64,000 nucleotides of DNA from NCBI RefSeq assembly GCF_019645815.1, contig NZ_CP080997.1:806001-870000 (forward strand), written 5' to 3'. The notes beneath the pieces were generated by a model. The model was not told the DNA's origin. It saw nothing but the letters and a program-made list of their open reading frames with translations, and ran no database searches. The translations under genes and the position numbers were made by a program. Below, piece by piece: positions 37,428 through 46,266 of the stretch; the stretch's first letter is position 1, and every line of letters begins with the position of its first letter. The stretch is from Mycolicibacter heraklionensis (GTDB lineage Bacteria > Actinomycetota > Actinomycetes > Mycobacteriales > Mycobacteriaceae).

Positions 37428-38209
37428 GGTTGCACCCAGTCGGAGTCGAGGCCGAAGTCGGACAGATACTTGGTCGAACTCCAGCCACCGTCGACGACGA
37501 TGGTCTGGCCGTTGATGAAGGAGCCGGCCTCCGAGCACAGGAATGCCACGGTGCCCGCGATGTCGTCCACCCGGCCCAGTCGCGGATATGGCGTCATCTC
37601 GGCGTTGAGCTTGCGGAACCGGTTGTCGGACAGGCGTTGTTCGACCATCGGGGTCACGGTGACACCGGGGGCCACCGCATTGCAGCGGATGCCCTGGGCG
37701 CCGTACTGGCAGGCGATGTGGGTGGTCAGTGCGGTCAGCCCGCCCTTGGCGGCTGAGTACGCCCCGCCGCGCAGTCCGCCCACCACGGCGAAGGTGGAGG
37801 TGATGTTGATGATCGCCGATCCGGGCCGCAGGTGCGGCAGTACGTCGCGTGCCAGCCGAAACGGAGCCCGCAGCATCAGATTCAGGAAATGGTCCAAGGT
37901 CTCGTCGTCGGTTTCGTGCAGCGGCTTGGGGCTGCCGACACCGGCGTTGTTGATCAGATAGTCCACCCGGCCCCACCGGGACAGGGCGGTGTCGAGGATC
38001 TGCTGTGGTGCCTGCGCAGTGGTCAGGTCGACTGCCACGGTGGCGATCCGGTCGGGATCGATTCCGTACTCCTGTAGCGTCGCCGCCAAACCGGCCAAGC
38101 GTCCGGCGTCGCGGCCGGTTGCCAGCACCGCCATCCCGGCCTCGGCAAGCTTTGCCGCGCAGCCGAACCCGATTCCGCTGCTGGCCCCGGTCACGATCGC
38201 CACCTGCAT
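37424..38209 (-). CDS. Short-chain dehydrogenase/reductase
   Basis: 261-residue SDR. TGASSGIG at 7-14, NNAG at 87-90, Tyr151 and Lys155 (YSAAK), C-terminal VDGGW. Probably oxidises a hydroxyacyl-CoA or an alcohol. Between two ligase genes and coupled by a 4-base overlap to the downstream one, so one transcript is likely: propeller, GntR, ligase, SDR, ligase. Confidence 0.87.
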   Translation of the reverse strand: MQVAIVTGASSGIGFGCAAKLAEAGMAVLATGRDAGRLAGLAATLQEYGIDPDRIATVAVDLTTAQAPQQILDTALSRWGRVDYLINNAGVGSPKPLHETDDETLDHFLNLMLRAPFRLARDVLPHLRPGSAIINITSTFAVVGGLRGGAYSAAKGGLTALTTHIACQYGAQGIRCNAVAPGVTVTPMVEQRLSDNRFRKLNAEMTPYPRLGRVDDIAGTVAFLCSEAGSFINGQTIVVDGGWSSTKYLSDFGLDSDWVQP

Positions 38210-38211
38210 GG

Positions 38212-39744
38212 TCAGTTACCTCCGATCAGAGCCGCCCGTATCTGCTGCTTGACAACCTTGCCGGCATCGTTCTTGGGAAGTTCATCCCAGATCACCACCT
38301 GCTCAGGGGCTTTGAACAGCGCGACACCGTGGGCGGTCAGCATCGCCCGCAGATCCGCGACGTCGGGAGCGTCGTCGCCGGTCGGCACGATCACCGCGCA
38401 GGCGCGCTCCCCGGTGTGCGTATCGGGGATCCCGACCACGGCGACCTCGGAGATGCCCGGATGGCCGATCAAGATGTCCTCCACCTCGCGCGCGGAGATG
38501 TTCTCGCCGTTGCGGATGATCACGTCCTTGAGTCGTCCGGTGACGAGGAGATAGTGCTCGTCGACCCACCGGCCGAGATCGCCGGTAGCGAAGTAGCCCT
38601 GGTCATCGAAGCAGTCGCGCTCGTCCTCGGGGCGCAGGTAGCCGAGCAGCATCTGGGGGCCGCGGACATAGATCTCGCCTTCGCCGGGTGAACCGCCGGG
38701 GCGGGCCACCAGCTTGATGTCGGCGATCCCGGCCCGGCCATCGGTGTCTGCGGCGTGAGAAAGTTCGTGGGGGCCTATCGATCCGACTGTGGTCACCGGA
38801 ACCTCGCTGGACCCGTACACCCGGGTGACGACGGCGCTACCGAAGTAGCCGGCCGCCTCGCGGATCAACGATGACGGGACCGACGCGCCGCCGCAGACGA
38901 AGAGCTTGAGATCAGGCAGGCGGGTGCCGGCCTCACGGGCGGCGGTGAGCAACTGCGCCAGAAACGGTGTTGCCCCTGCCACGTGGGTGCAGTGTTCGAA
39001 AAGCATGAGCGCTATCGCGGTATCGGGGTTCCAGGTGTCCATCAGGACGGCGGTGGTGCCGAGCATCAGCGGCGCCTCGAACGCATAGACCGATCCCCCG
39101 ATGTGGGCGATGGGGGACGGGACCAGGAACCGGTCACCGGGTTCGACCATCCAGTGCCGGCCCAGCTGGTGAATCAGGGCATTAATCGAATTATGACTAT
39201 GCAGAACACCTTTCGGATGGCCAGTGGTACCGGAGGTGTACAGCAGTAGCCGGACCGCGTCGGGATCCAACGTCGGCAGTGCGGCTCCGGGGGATCCGCC
39301 GAGCAGGGCTGCGTAGCCGGCCGACAGACCGCGCACCAGCACCACCTCGGGCGGGTCGGCGAGGGAACCGGTGACGCGGGTCAGCATCGCCGCGTAGTCG
39401 TGACCACGGAACTGCTCTGGCGCGAACAGCATTCGGGTTCCTGAGTCGGCGAGGATGAACGTCAGCTCCGCGTCACGCAGCGACGGCAGGATCGGGTTCA
39501 CCACCATCCCGGCCAGCGTCGCGGCCAGATAGACCACGGCGGCCTCGTGCCAGTTCGGCAACATGAACGACACCACGCTGCCCGTCGGCATCTTCTCCAG
39601 CATCGCCCCGGCCAGTGCGGTCGCCTGGCGGTGCAGCTCTCGGCAGGTCAGCCGGGTGGCGCCGTCGACCAGTAGGACCCGCTGCGGGGTCTGCGCGGCG
39701 GCGTCGGCCAGAGCGTGGGCCAGCGTGCCGGCAAAGCGGGCCAT
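38212..39744 (-). CDS. Acyl-CoA synthetase / AMP-dependent ligase
   Basis: 510-residue ANL ligase. P-loop LLYTSGTTGHPKGVLHS, RVYGSSEVPVTT, DVIIRNGENISAREVE and the C-terminal lysine in PKNDAGKVVK. The substrate is a carboxylic acid of unknown type; similar to cyclohexanecarboxylate/fatty acid ligases in general. ATG 39744 overlaps the GntR stop (TGATG); GTG 39747 is an alternative. Confidence 0.9.
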   Translation of the reverse strand: MARFAGTLAHALADAAAQTPQRVLLVDGATRLTCRELHRQATALAGAMLEKMPTGSVVSFMLPNWHEAAVVYLAATLAGMVVNPILPSLRDAELTFILADSGTRMLFAPEQFRGHDYAAMLTRVTGSLADPPEVVLVRGLSAGYAALLGGSPGAALPTLDPDAVRLLLYTSGTTGHPKGVLHSHNSINALIHQLGRHWMVEPGDRFLVPSPIAHIGGSVYAFEAPLMLGTTAVLMDTWNPDTAIALMLFEHCTHVAGATPFLAQLLTAAREAGTRLPDLKLFVCGGASVPSSLIREAAGYFGSAVVTRVYGSSEVPVTTVGSIGPHELSHAADTDGRAGIADIKLVARPGGSPGEGEIYVRGPQMLLGYLRPEDERDCFDDQGYFATGDLGRWVDEHYLLVTGRLKDVIIRNGENISAREVEDILIGHPGISEVAVVGIPDTHTGERACAVIVPTGDDAPDVADLRAMLTAHGVALFKAPEQVVIWDELPKNDAGKVVKQQIRAALIGGN

Positions 39745-40481
39745 CACAGTGCGCCCGGTCCGGGCACCCGGTGCAGCGTCATCGAGTAGCGATAGTCGTC
39801 GCCGGCATGGGTGTTCACCGTCACCTGGGCGATCTCACCCTCGGAGGTGATGTAGCTGCGCTGCATCTGCAGGCCGGCGGTGCCAGGCTCGACGGCCAGC
39901 GCAGTCGCGAGCTCGGGGGTGATGATCACCGCGCGGATGTGTTGGCGGACTTCGACGACGCTGACGCCGAACACATCCTCGACCAGCGGGAAGATCGGGC
40001 CGGAGTGCCGCTGCAGCAGCCGGCCGACTCCGGCGAACGCACGGTTGATGTAGTACTCGGTCCGGCAGATCGGCGCGGTTTGACCCTCCCTCCGGCGGTT
40101 GCCGCGCACCGCCAGCCATTCGGTGCCCACCGGCAGACCGGTGCGCGCGGCGGCATCCGCGTCGAGGGTGACCATGGCGTTGGAGTCGATCTCGAACTCG
40201 GCGCCGGCTGCGAACGCCACCAGGTCATCGATCGACACCACGTCTTGGGCGTAGCAGTTGGTCGCGGCGCGGGGGATCACCACGGTGCCCGCGCGGGGAC
40301 GGGAGGCGACGAGGTTGTCCTCCCGCAGTCGTCGCAGCGCCTCGCGGACCGTGTAGCGGCTGACGTTGAACCGTTCGCACAGTTCGTGTTCGGTGGGCAG
40401 CTGCGAGCCGATCGGATAGACGCCGTCGGCGATCTCCTTGCGCAGCGTCCGGGCGACCTTCAGGTAGCGGTGGTCGGTCAC
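39744..40481 (-). CDS. GntR-family (HutC/UTRA type) regulator
   Basis: 245 residues. Winged helix-turn-helix at about 5-70 (KVARTLRKEIADGVYPIGSQLPTEHELCERFNVSRYTVREALRRLREDNLV) and a C-terminal UTRA ligand domain. GTG start overlaps the stop of the propeller gene (GTGA at 40478-40481). HutC-type regulators bind GTC-AGAC-like dyads; GTCCAGAC occurs at 42113-42120 in the promoter of its own operon. Confidence 0.88.
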   Translation of the reverse strand: MTDHRYLKVARTLRKEIADGVYPIGSQLPTEHELCERFNVSRYTVREALRRLREDNLVASRPRAGTVVIPRAATNCYAQDVVSIDDLVAFAAGAEFEIDSNAMVTLDADAAARTGLPVGTEWLAVRGNRRREGQTAPICRTEYYINRAFAGVGRLLQRHSGPIFPLVEDVFGVSVVEVRQHIRAVIITPELATALAVEPGTAGLQMQRSYITSEGEIAQVTVNTHAGDDYRYSMTLHRVPGPGAL

Positions 40482-42085
40482 GGCCCGACCGGGTGCAGTG
40501 CCAGCACGCTGCCGTCGCCGTCGGCCGAGACGAACAGGGTGCCGTCGCGGCCGCGCGCGATACCGGCGAACGGACCTTGAGGACCGGAGAACGGCGGCAT
40601 TCCGTTGAGCGGTTTGGGTTTCACGCCCGGAGGCGGCCCGATCGGCAGCCCGTCGGCGATCACCTGCCGCGCCCGGGTGTCGAGGTCGACGGCGAGCACC
40701 TGCCGGGTTCCGGCGTCGACGACGTACAGCGTGCGGTCCGCCAGCGTAATCCCCTGCGGCCGAAGGAGTCCGTCGACCACCGTCTGGATTCCCGAGCCGC
40801 TGACCCGCACCACGCGGCCGGCACCGGATTCGGCTACCAGACAGGTCCCGTCATCGGCGATCTGGATCCCGACCGGCCCCGCCAGGTCGCGGGCCAGCAC
40901 CTCAACCGAGCCGGCGCGCACCCCCAATACCCGGCCGGTGCCGAACTCGGTGACCGCGACACCGGCGGGCCCTACCGCCACCCCGTAAAGCTGGTCGAAG
41001 CCGTCGGCGAGCACCTCGCTGGACGACTGCGCCGGCACGTAGCGCGCGACCTGCCCGCCGGAGGTGGTGACGACGAACTCGCCGGGGCCGACGGCGGCCA
41101 CGCCCCGTACGAAGCCGGGATAACCGGGGCTGAACAGCATGCCGAGGGTTTCCAGCCGGCCGCCCTCGCCAACGGCGTAGAAGTAGGTGCCGTCGGCGAC
41201 GTAGAGCCTGCCGGAGCCGTCCACGGTGAGATCCAGCGGCCAGTTCAGACCGCCCGGCAGCACCGTCGATGTCTGTCCCCCGCCGGCGATTTCGGTGATC
41301 TCGCCGGTGAAGTTGGAGACGAAAAGCCGCCCGTCGACGAAGGTGCAATTGTCCAGTCCGGGACGCAGCTGCGCCAGTACGGTGGCCTCGCCGGTGCGCG
41401 GATCGATACGCAGCACCTGTCCGCTGGCGGCCTGGGTGGACACAATAAAGCCGTCGGCGTCGAACTTCACCGAGTCCGGTACGCCCAGATCGCCCGCGAC
41501 CCGCTCCGGGACGGCATCGGTGGCGAAGGGATCGATCCGCCAGATCTCGTTGGCGGTCATCACCGGGAAGTACAGCAGCCCGTCGGGCCCCACCTCCATG
41601 GCGTTGGGCGACGGCAGGTTCTCGGCCAGGATGCGCCTACCGCCGGTGGCCCGGTCGAGTTCCATCAGGCGTCCGCCCTCGCGGCATTCGCCGACGAACA
41701 TCCGGTCGTGGTGCACGGTGATGCCGTTGGCGCAGGGCAGGTCGTCGCGCAGTACCCGGCTGCGGCCGGAGGCATCGAGCGCACTGACCCGGGCATCCAT
41801 CACCTCGGTGGCGTACAAGGTGCCGCGCTCGTCGAAGGCGACATCGTCGGGAGCGACGACGTCGCCGCCGCGCGCGCTCACGACTGCCAACTCGCCGGTG
41901 GTCACATCCAGTGCACTGATCTGGCTGCCGGTCACCTGCGCGATGTAGACCCGGCCGTCCGGGCCGGTTCGCAGCCCGTTGGCGCCGAACAGTCGGCTCG
42001 GTTCGGTGACCCGCTCCAGCCGCCAGCCCGGCGCCGCGGAGAGGGTACCGGCCAGCTCGCGAGGGAGTGGCGGGGAGGCGGTCAT
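40478..42085 (-). CDS. SMP-30/NHL-type beta-propeller protein
   Basis: 535 residues made of many YVAD/LYVVD-type strand repeats (GLRTGPDGRVYIAQ, DVAFDERGTLYATE, DLTVDGSGRLYVAD, GITLADRTLYVVD), about twice the length of one SMP-30 gluconolactonase propeller, so probably two propellers. SMP-30 relatives hydrolyse lactones; here catalytic metal residues cannot be assigned. No signal peptide is apparent. ATG 42085 fits best; an earlier TTG at 42103 is possible. It heads the minus-strand ligase operon. Confidence 0.7.
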   Translation of the reverse strand: MTASPPLPRELAGTLSAAPGWRLERVTEPSRLFGANGLRTGPDGRVYIAQVTGSQISALDVTTGELAVVSARGGDVVAPDDVAFDERGTLYATEVMDARVSALDASGRSRVLRDDLPCANGITVHHDRMFVGECREGGRLMELDRATGGRRILAENLPSPNAMEVGPDGLLYFPVMTANEIWRIDPFATDAVPERVAGDLGVPDSVKFDADGFIVSTQAASGQVLRIDPRTGEATVLAQLRPGLDNCTFVDGRLFVSNFTGEITEIAGGGQTSTVLPGGLNWPLDLTVDGSGRLYVADGTYFYAVGEGGRLETLGMLFSPGYPGFVRGVAAVGPGEFVVTTSGGQVARYVPAQSSSEVLADGFDQLYGVAVGPAGVAVTEFGTGRVLGVRAGSVEVLARDLAGPVGIQIADDGTCLVAESGAGRVVRVSGSGIQTVVDGLLRPQGITLADRTLYVVDAGTRQVLAVDLDTRARQVIADGLPIGPPPGVKPKPLNGMPPFSGPQGPFAGIARGRDGTLFVSADGDGSVLALHPVGP

Positions 42086-42112
42086 GACTCCGGACGTTAT
42101 CAAGCCCAGTTA

Positions 42113-42120
42113 GTCCAGAC
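42113..42120. promoter_or_regulatory. Candidate GntR operator
   Basis: GTCCAGAC resembles the GTCTAGAC-type core of HutC-subfamily operators. It is 28 bases upstream of the propeller gene start, near its predicted promoter, and the GntR gene is second in that operon. Confidence 0.4.
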
Positions 42121-42180
42121 AATAGTCCGCCGCGACCGGGCAACCCGGCCTTGACGCACGAATAACCGCTGCGGAATAGT

Positions 42181-42199
42181 GTTCTGCATTACGCAGAAC
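42181..42199. promoter_or_regulatory. Inverted repeat upstream of the CoA-transferase operon
   Basis: GTTCTGC (42181-42187) and GCAGAAC (42193-42199) are perfectly complementary with a 5-base spacer. It lies in the region between the divergent propeller operon and the long plus-strand operon, just before the GGAG ribosome site of the TTG start at 42208. Confidence 0.6.
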
Positions 42200-42207
42200 G
42201 GAGTATT

Positions 42208-43407
42208 TTGTCCGAACAAATAACGGCTGGCGCCAACGGGGTGGATGGCGAGTCGCCGGCGCGCGGGCCGCTGAGCGGCGTGCGAGTGGTGGATCTGACG
42301 ACCATGGTGATGGGGCCGTACTGCACGCAGATCATGGCCGACATGGGTGCCGACGTCATCAAAGTCGAGCCCCCGGAGGGCGACGCCACCCGCTACATCT
42401 CGGCTGGCCCCGCACCCGACATGAGCGGGGTGTTCGTCAACGTCAACCGGGGCAAACGCAGCGTCGTGCTGGATCTGCGCACCGAGGCCGGACGGACCGC
42501 TATTGCCGCACTGATCGGCCGGGCCGACGTGTTCATTCACTCGATGCGGGCCAAGGCGATGGCCAAGCTGGGCCTGGGCTATGCCGAAGTGGCCGTGCTC
42601 AACCCGGCGATCGTCTACACCAACTGCTACGGCTACGGGCGCCGCGGCCCGGCCGCCGACCGCCCGGCCTACGACGACACCATTCAGGCCGAATGCGGAC
42701 TGCCCGCGGTGCAAGAGCAACTCACCGGGCGGGCCGACTACGTCGGCACCATCATGGCCGACAAGATCGCCGGACTGACCGCCCTCTACGCCACGATGAT
42801 GGCGTTGTTCCACCGCGAACGAACCGGAGAGGGCCAGGAAGTCGAAGTCGCCATGTTCGAGACCATGGCCTCGTTCATGCTCGTCGAACACGCCAACGGC
42901 GCGATGTTCGACCCGCCGCTGGGCCCGGCCGTCTACCCGCGCACGGTGGCGCCCAACCGGCGCCCCTATGCCACCAGCGACGGCCAGATCGCCGCGCTGA
43001 TCTACAACGACAAGCACTGGAACGCCTTCATCGGTGCGGTGCAGCCGCCCTGGTCTTGCGAGCAATATGCCACCCTGGCGCAGCGGGCCCAACAGATCGA
43101 CACCATCTATGGGCTGGTGGCGCAGACCATGAAAGAGCGCACCACCGCCCAGTGGCTGGCGCTGTTCGAGGAGCTGGAAATCCCAGCGGCCCCACTGAAC
43201 TCGCCCGGGGCGCTGTTCGACGATGCGCACCTCAACGCGGTGGGGCTGTTCGAGACCGTGGACACCCCGAACGGCCCGGTTCGCTTCCCCGGGGTGCCCA
43301 CCTGGCTGTCGCGGACCCCCGGACGGGTTGCCGGCGCGGCGCCGGAGCTCGGCGCGCACACCGCGGCGGTCTTCGCCGAACTCGGACTCGAGCGGGGCAC
43401 CGCATGA
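42208..43407 (+). CDS. Class III CoA-transferase (CaiB/BaiF family)
   Basis: 399 residues. N-terminal LSGVRVVDLTTMVMGPYCTQIMADMGADVIKVE and likely catalytic Asp185 (MADKIAG). TTG 42208 is used as start because GGAG stands five bases upstream; GTG 42241 is the alternative. It is the first gene of a tightly packed operon. Its stop overlaps the next ATG (ATGA). It probably activates the substrate acid by CoA transfer rather than by ATP. Confidence 0.85.
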   Translation: MSEQITAGANGVDGESPARGPLSGVRVVDLTTMVMGPYCTQIMADMGADVIKVEPPEGDATRYISAGPAPDMSGVFVNVNRGKRSVVLDLRTEAGRTAIAALIGRADVFIHSMRAKAMAKLGLGYAEVAVLNPAIVYTNCYGYGRRGPAADRPAYDDTIQAECGLPAVQEQLTGRADYVGTIMADKIAGLTALYATMMALFHRERTGEGQEVEVAMFETMASFMLVEHANGAMFDPPLGPAVYPRTVAPNRRPYATSDGQIAALIYNDKHWNAFIGAVQPPWSCEQYATLAQRAQQIDTIYGLVAQTMKERTTAQWLALFEELEIPAAPLNSPGALFDDAHLNAVGLFETVDTPNGPVRFPGVPTWLSRTPGRVAGAAPELGAHTAAVFAELGLERGTA

Positions 43408-44573
43408 CGCTGGACTTCGACTTGGGGACGCGCGCCGGCGAACTACGGGCCCAGTTGCGTGACCTGATCGAACGGGAGCTGCCCGACCGGTTCCCGGGTG
43501 CGTTCACCGACGACCCCGCTGATTTTGCTGCAGCACAACGGTTCTGCCGGGTGCTGGCGGAGCAGGATCTGTTGTGTCTGTCCTGGCCGGAGGAATTCGG
43601 TGGGGCGGGCGCCCCGGTGTGGGAGCACACCGTGGTGCGCGAGGAGATGTGGGCGCACCATGAGCCGCGCGGGGCGCAGTACATGGGGGTGAACTGGGTC
43701 GGACCGATCATCATGCGGCACGGCACTCCCGAGCAGCAGCGCCGCCACCTGCCGCCGATCGCGTCCGGCGAGGTGATCTGGTGCCAAGGCTTCTCCGAAC
43801 CCGAAGCCGGCTCAGACTTGGCTTCGCTGCGCACTCACGCCCGCCGCGATGGTGACGGTTGGCTGATCAACGGCCAGAAGATCTGGACCTCGTATGCGAC
43901 CATGGCGCAGTGGTGCTTCCTGTTGGTGCGCACCACCCGGGTCGGTGAAGGATCGGTCACCAAGAAGCAGCAGGGCCTGACGGTGTTCCTGGTCCCGATG
44001 GACGACCCCGCCATCACCGTCCGACCGCTGGGCACCATGATGGGTCCGCACCATCTCAACGAGGTGTTCTTCGACGACCTGCGCGTCACCGACGCTGACG
44101 TTCTCGGCGAAATCGACGCGGGCTGGTCGATCGTGGCCGACGTGATGGCTTTTGAGCGAGTCGGCATCGCCCGCTACGCGCGCTGCGAACGGCTGCTCGC
44201 CGCGGCGCCGCACGCCCTCGGGCAGCGATGGGAGGCCCTGCCCGGCGAGCTGACTGCCCGATGGGCGCGCATGCTCACGCACTGCCGGCGTGCCCGCCTG
44301 ATGGCCTACCGGGTGGTGTCTTTGCAAGCCAGTGGTCGCATAGCGCCCGGTGACGCGGCCGCCTACCGGATCGCGGTCACCCGGCTGGACCAGGAGAGCG
44401 CGGAGGTGCTGATGGAGATCGCCGCCGAAGCGCCCGACAACCCGCAGGCTCAGTGGTATCGCCAGGAGGTCGAAGACCACTGGCGCTATTCGCAGGCCGC
44501 CACGGTGTCCTCGGGCAGCATCGAGATGCAGCGCATCCTGCTGTCGCGCGCTCTGCTGGGGCCGGGGCGATGA
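43404..44573 (+). CDS. Acyl-CoA dehydrogenase, large subunit-like (pair 1)
   Basis: 389 residues. Segments LSWPEEFGGAGAPVWEH, QGFSEPEAGSDLASL, GQKIWTSYATMAQW and C-terminal SSGSIEMQRILLSR are typical of the FadE subunits that form alpha2beta2 enzymes in steroid side-chain degradation. The next gene, overlapping by 4 bases, encodes a shorter dehydrogenase that should be its partner. Confidence 0.85.
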   Translation: MTLDFDLGTRAGELRAQLRDLIERELPDRFPGAFTDDPADFAAAQRFCRVLAEQDLLCLSWPEEFGGAGAPVWEHTVVREEMWAHHEPRGAQYMGVNWVGPIIMRHGTPEQQRRHLPPIASGEVIWCQGFSEPEAGSDLASLRTHARRDGDGWLINGQKIWTSYATMAQWCFLLVRTTRVGEGSVTKKQQGLTVFLVPMDDPAITVRPLGTMMGPHHLNEVFFDDLRVTDADVLGEIDAGWSIVADVMAFERVGIARYARCERLLAAAPHALGQRWEALPGELTARWARMLTHCRRARLMAYRVVSLQASGRIAPGDAAAYRIAVTRLDQESAEVLMEIAAEAPDNPQAQWYRQEVEDHWRYSQAATVSSGSIEMQRILLSRALLGPGR

Positions 44574-45487
44574 ATCTCGAACTCGGCGCGGACGCGCAAG
44601 AATTCGGGCGCGCGGCGCGCAGCGCCTTCGAAGCGGCAGGCGGCGACGACTTGGTGGTGCGCGCTGACGCCGACCCCGGTTCCCGCGAGCAAGTGGTGGG
44701 CCCGATCCTGCGCGGGCTGGGAGCGTACGAGCTGAAGCCCCGCGCCGACGCCGACGAACTCGAGGCGGCCGCCGCGCTGTGCCGCAGCGCCGGGTACTGG
44801 GCGCTGCCGTACCCGGTGGCCGAATGCCTTTCCGCGCCGGCCGATCTCGACGTTGACGGGCTGATCGTGGTCGCCGGCCATGCCCCCGCCGGCGTGGTGG
44901 CGGGGCTGTCCAAGCGCTGGGCCACGGTCACGCTGGGCGGGGTGCGCAGCACCGTGGTGGGGCAGTCGGAGGCCCGGCCGGCTCTGGTGGCGGAGCTGAC
45001 TTTGGCACAGCTTGACGACGCCGGTACCGATGACGTCGCGCTGGCATTGACGCTGCAGTGCTGGACGCTGCTCGGAATGTTGGACCGGGCAATGGATCTG
45101 ACGATTTCCCACGTGCGGCTGCGCGAACAGTTCGGTCAGGCGCTGTCGACGTTCCAGGGTGTGCAGTTCCAGCTCACCGACGCCGAGGTGGAACGCGCCG
45201 GGGTGGACATGCTGGCCAAATACGCGCTGTGGAGCATCGCGACCGGGCGGCCCGAAGCCACCGATGACGCGCTGGCACTGCGATCGGCGGCGCTGGAGGC
45301 CGCCGAAGTGGTGTTCCGGATCTGCCACCAACTGCACGGTGCCGTCGGATTCTGCGACGAGACCGCACTGTCGTGGCTGTCGCGCTACAGCCAGCCGCTG
45401 CGCCGCCTGCCGTGGGGGTTGTCGGCCACCCGCGACCGGCTGGCCCGCCGTACCCAGCACACCGGACTGACGGGACTCTACGCATGA
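44570..45487 (+). CDS. Acyl-CoA dehydrogenase, small divergent subunit (pair 1)
   Basis: 305 residues, shorter than a normal acyl-CoA dehydrogenase. The N-terminal half is degenerate, while the C-terminal helical domain is recognisable (REQFGQALSTFQGVQFQLTD, CHQLHGAVGFCDETALSWLSRY). It likely supplies the FAD-binding half-sites to the large subunit, as the beta subunits of ChsE4-ChsE5-type enzymes do. Start and stop overlap both neighbours by 4 bases. Confidence 0.8.
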   Translation: MNLELGADAQEFGRAARSAFEAAGGDDLVVRADADPGSREQVVGPILRGLGAYELKPRADADELEAAAALCRSAGYWALPYPVAECLSAPADLDVDGLIVVAGHAPAGVVAGLSKRWATVTLGGVRSTVVGQSEARPALVAELTLAQLDDAGTDDVALALTLQCWTLLGMLDRAMDLTISHVRLREQFGQALSTFQGVQFQLTDAEVERAGVDMLAKYALWSIATGRPEATDDALALRSAALEAAEVVFRICHQLHGAVGFCDETALSWLSRYSQPLRRLPWGLSATRDRLARRTQHTGLTGLYA

Positions 45488-46266
45488 AATACGACCTGCC
45501 CCAGGAAATCACAGTGACCGGTGACGGGCCGGTCCGCACCGTCACGATCAACCGGCCCGACGAGCTCAACAGTGTCAACGCCAACCTGCACTGGGGCCTG
45601 GCCAACGTGTGGCGCCAACTGGCCGCCGACAAGGCGATCCGGGTCGTGGTGCTGACCGGCGCCGGGCGGGCGTTCTCCGCGGGCGGCGATCTGAACTGGA
45701 TCACCACGTTCCTGCACGACGAAGTCGCCCGAGACGAGAGCATCCGCGAAGGGGCTCAGATCGTCGAAGAGATGCTGCGGTTCCCGCTGCCGATCATCGC
45801 GGCCGTCAACGGACCCGCCGTCGGACTGGGCTGCAGCGTGGCGGTGCTCTGCGACATCGTGTTGATCTCGCAGAGCGCCTACCTCGCCGATCCGCACGTG
45901 GCGGTCGGGTTGGTCGCCGGTGACGGCGGGGCTGCCCTCTGGCCGTTGATCACCCCGATCCTGCGATCCCGCGAATACCTCTACACCGGTGACCGGATCG
46001 ACGCCGCCACCGCCGTCGAGCTCGGACTGGCCAGCCGCACGGTGGCGCCCGAAGAATTGCTGCCGCAAGCACATCAGCTGGCCGCCCGCCTGGCGGCACA
46101 GCCGCCCGAGGCGCTGCAGGGCACCAAGCGGGTGGTCAACATGTACCTGTCGCAGGTGCTGGCCGGGCCGCTGCAAGCCGGGTTCGCCGCCGAGGTGGCG
46201 ACCATGAAGTCCGACGAACACCGGCAGCGCCTACTCGCCTTCGCGGAGCGGGCGAACCGGCGATGA
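45484..46266 (+). CDS. Enoyl-CoA hydratase/isomerase family protein
   Basis: 260-residue crotonase. Oxyanion regions FSAGGDLNWI and GPAVGLGCSVAVLCD; the loop LADPHVAVGLVAGDGGAALWP has an Asp-Gly-Gly in place of GAGGT and lacks the PE motif. It lies between the two dehydrogenase pairs with 4-base overlaps on both sides, so it probably acts on their product. Confidence 0.85.
   Translation: MKYDLPQEITVTGDGPVRTVTINRPDELNSVNANLHWGLANVWRQLAADKAIRVVVLTGAGRAFSAGGDLNWITTFLHDEVARDESIREGAQIVEEMLRFPLPIIAAVNGPAVGLGCSVAVLCDIVLISQSAYLADPHVAVGLVAGDGGAALWPLITPILRSREYLYTGDRIDAATAVELGLASRTVAPEELLPQAHQLAARLAAQPPEALQGTKRVVNMYLSQVLAGPLQAGFAAEVATMKSDEHRQRLLAFAERANRR

Noticed and set aside
40493..42154. 553-codon plus-strand frame opposite the propeller gene
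   Set aside because: The minus-strand protein has clear propeller repeats and coupled neighbours; the plus-strand sequence has none.
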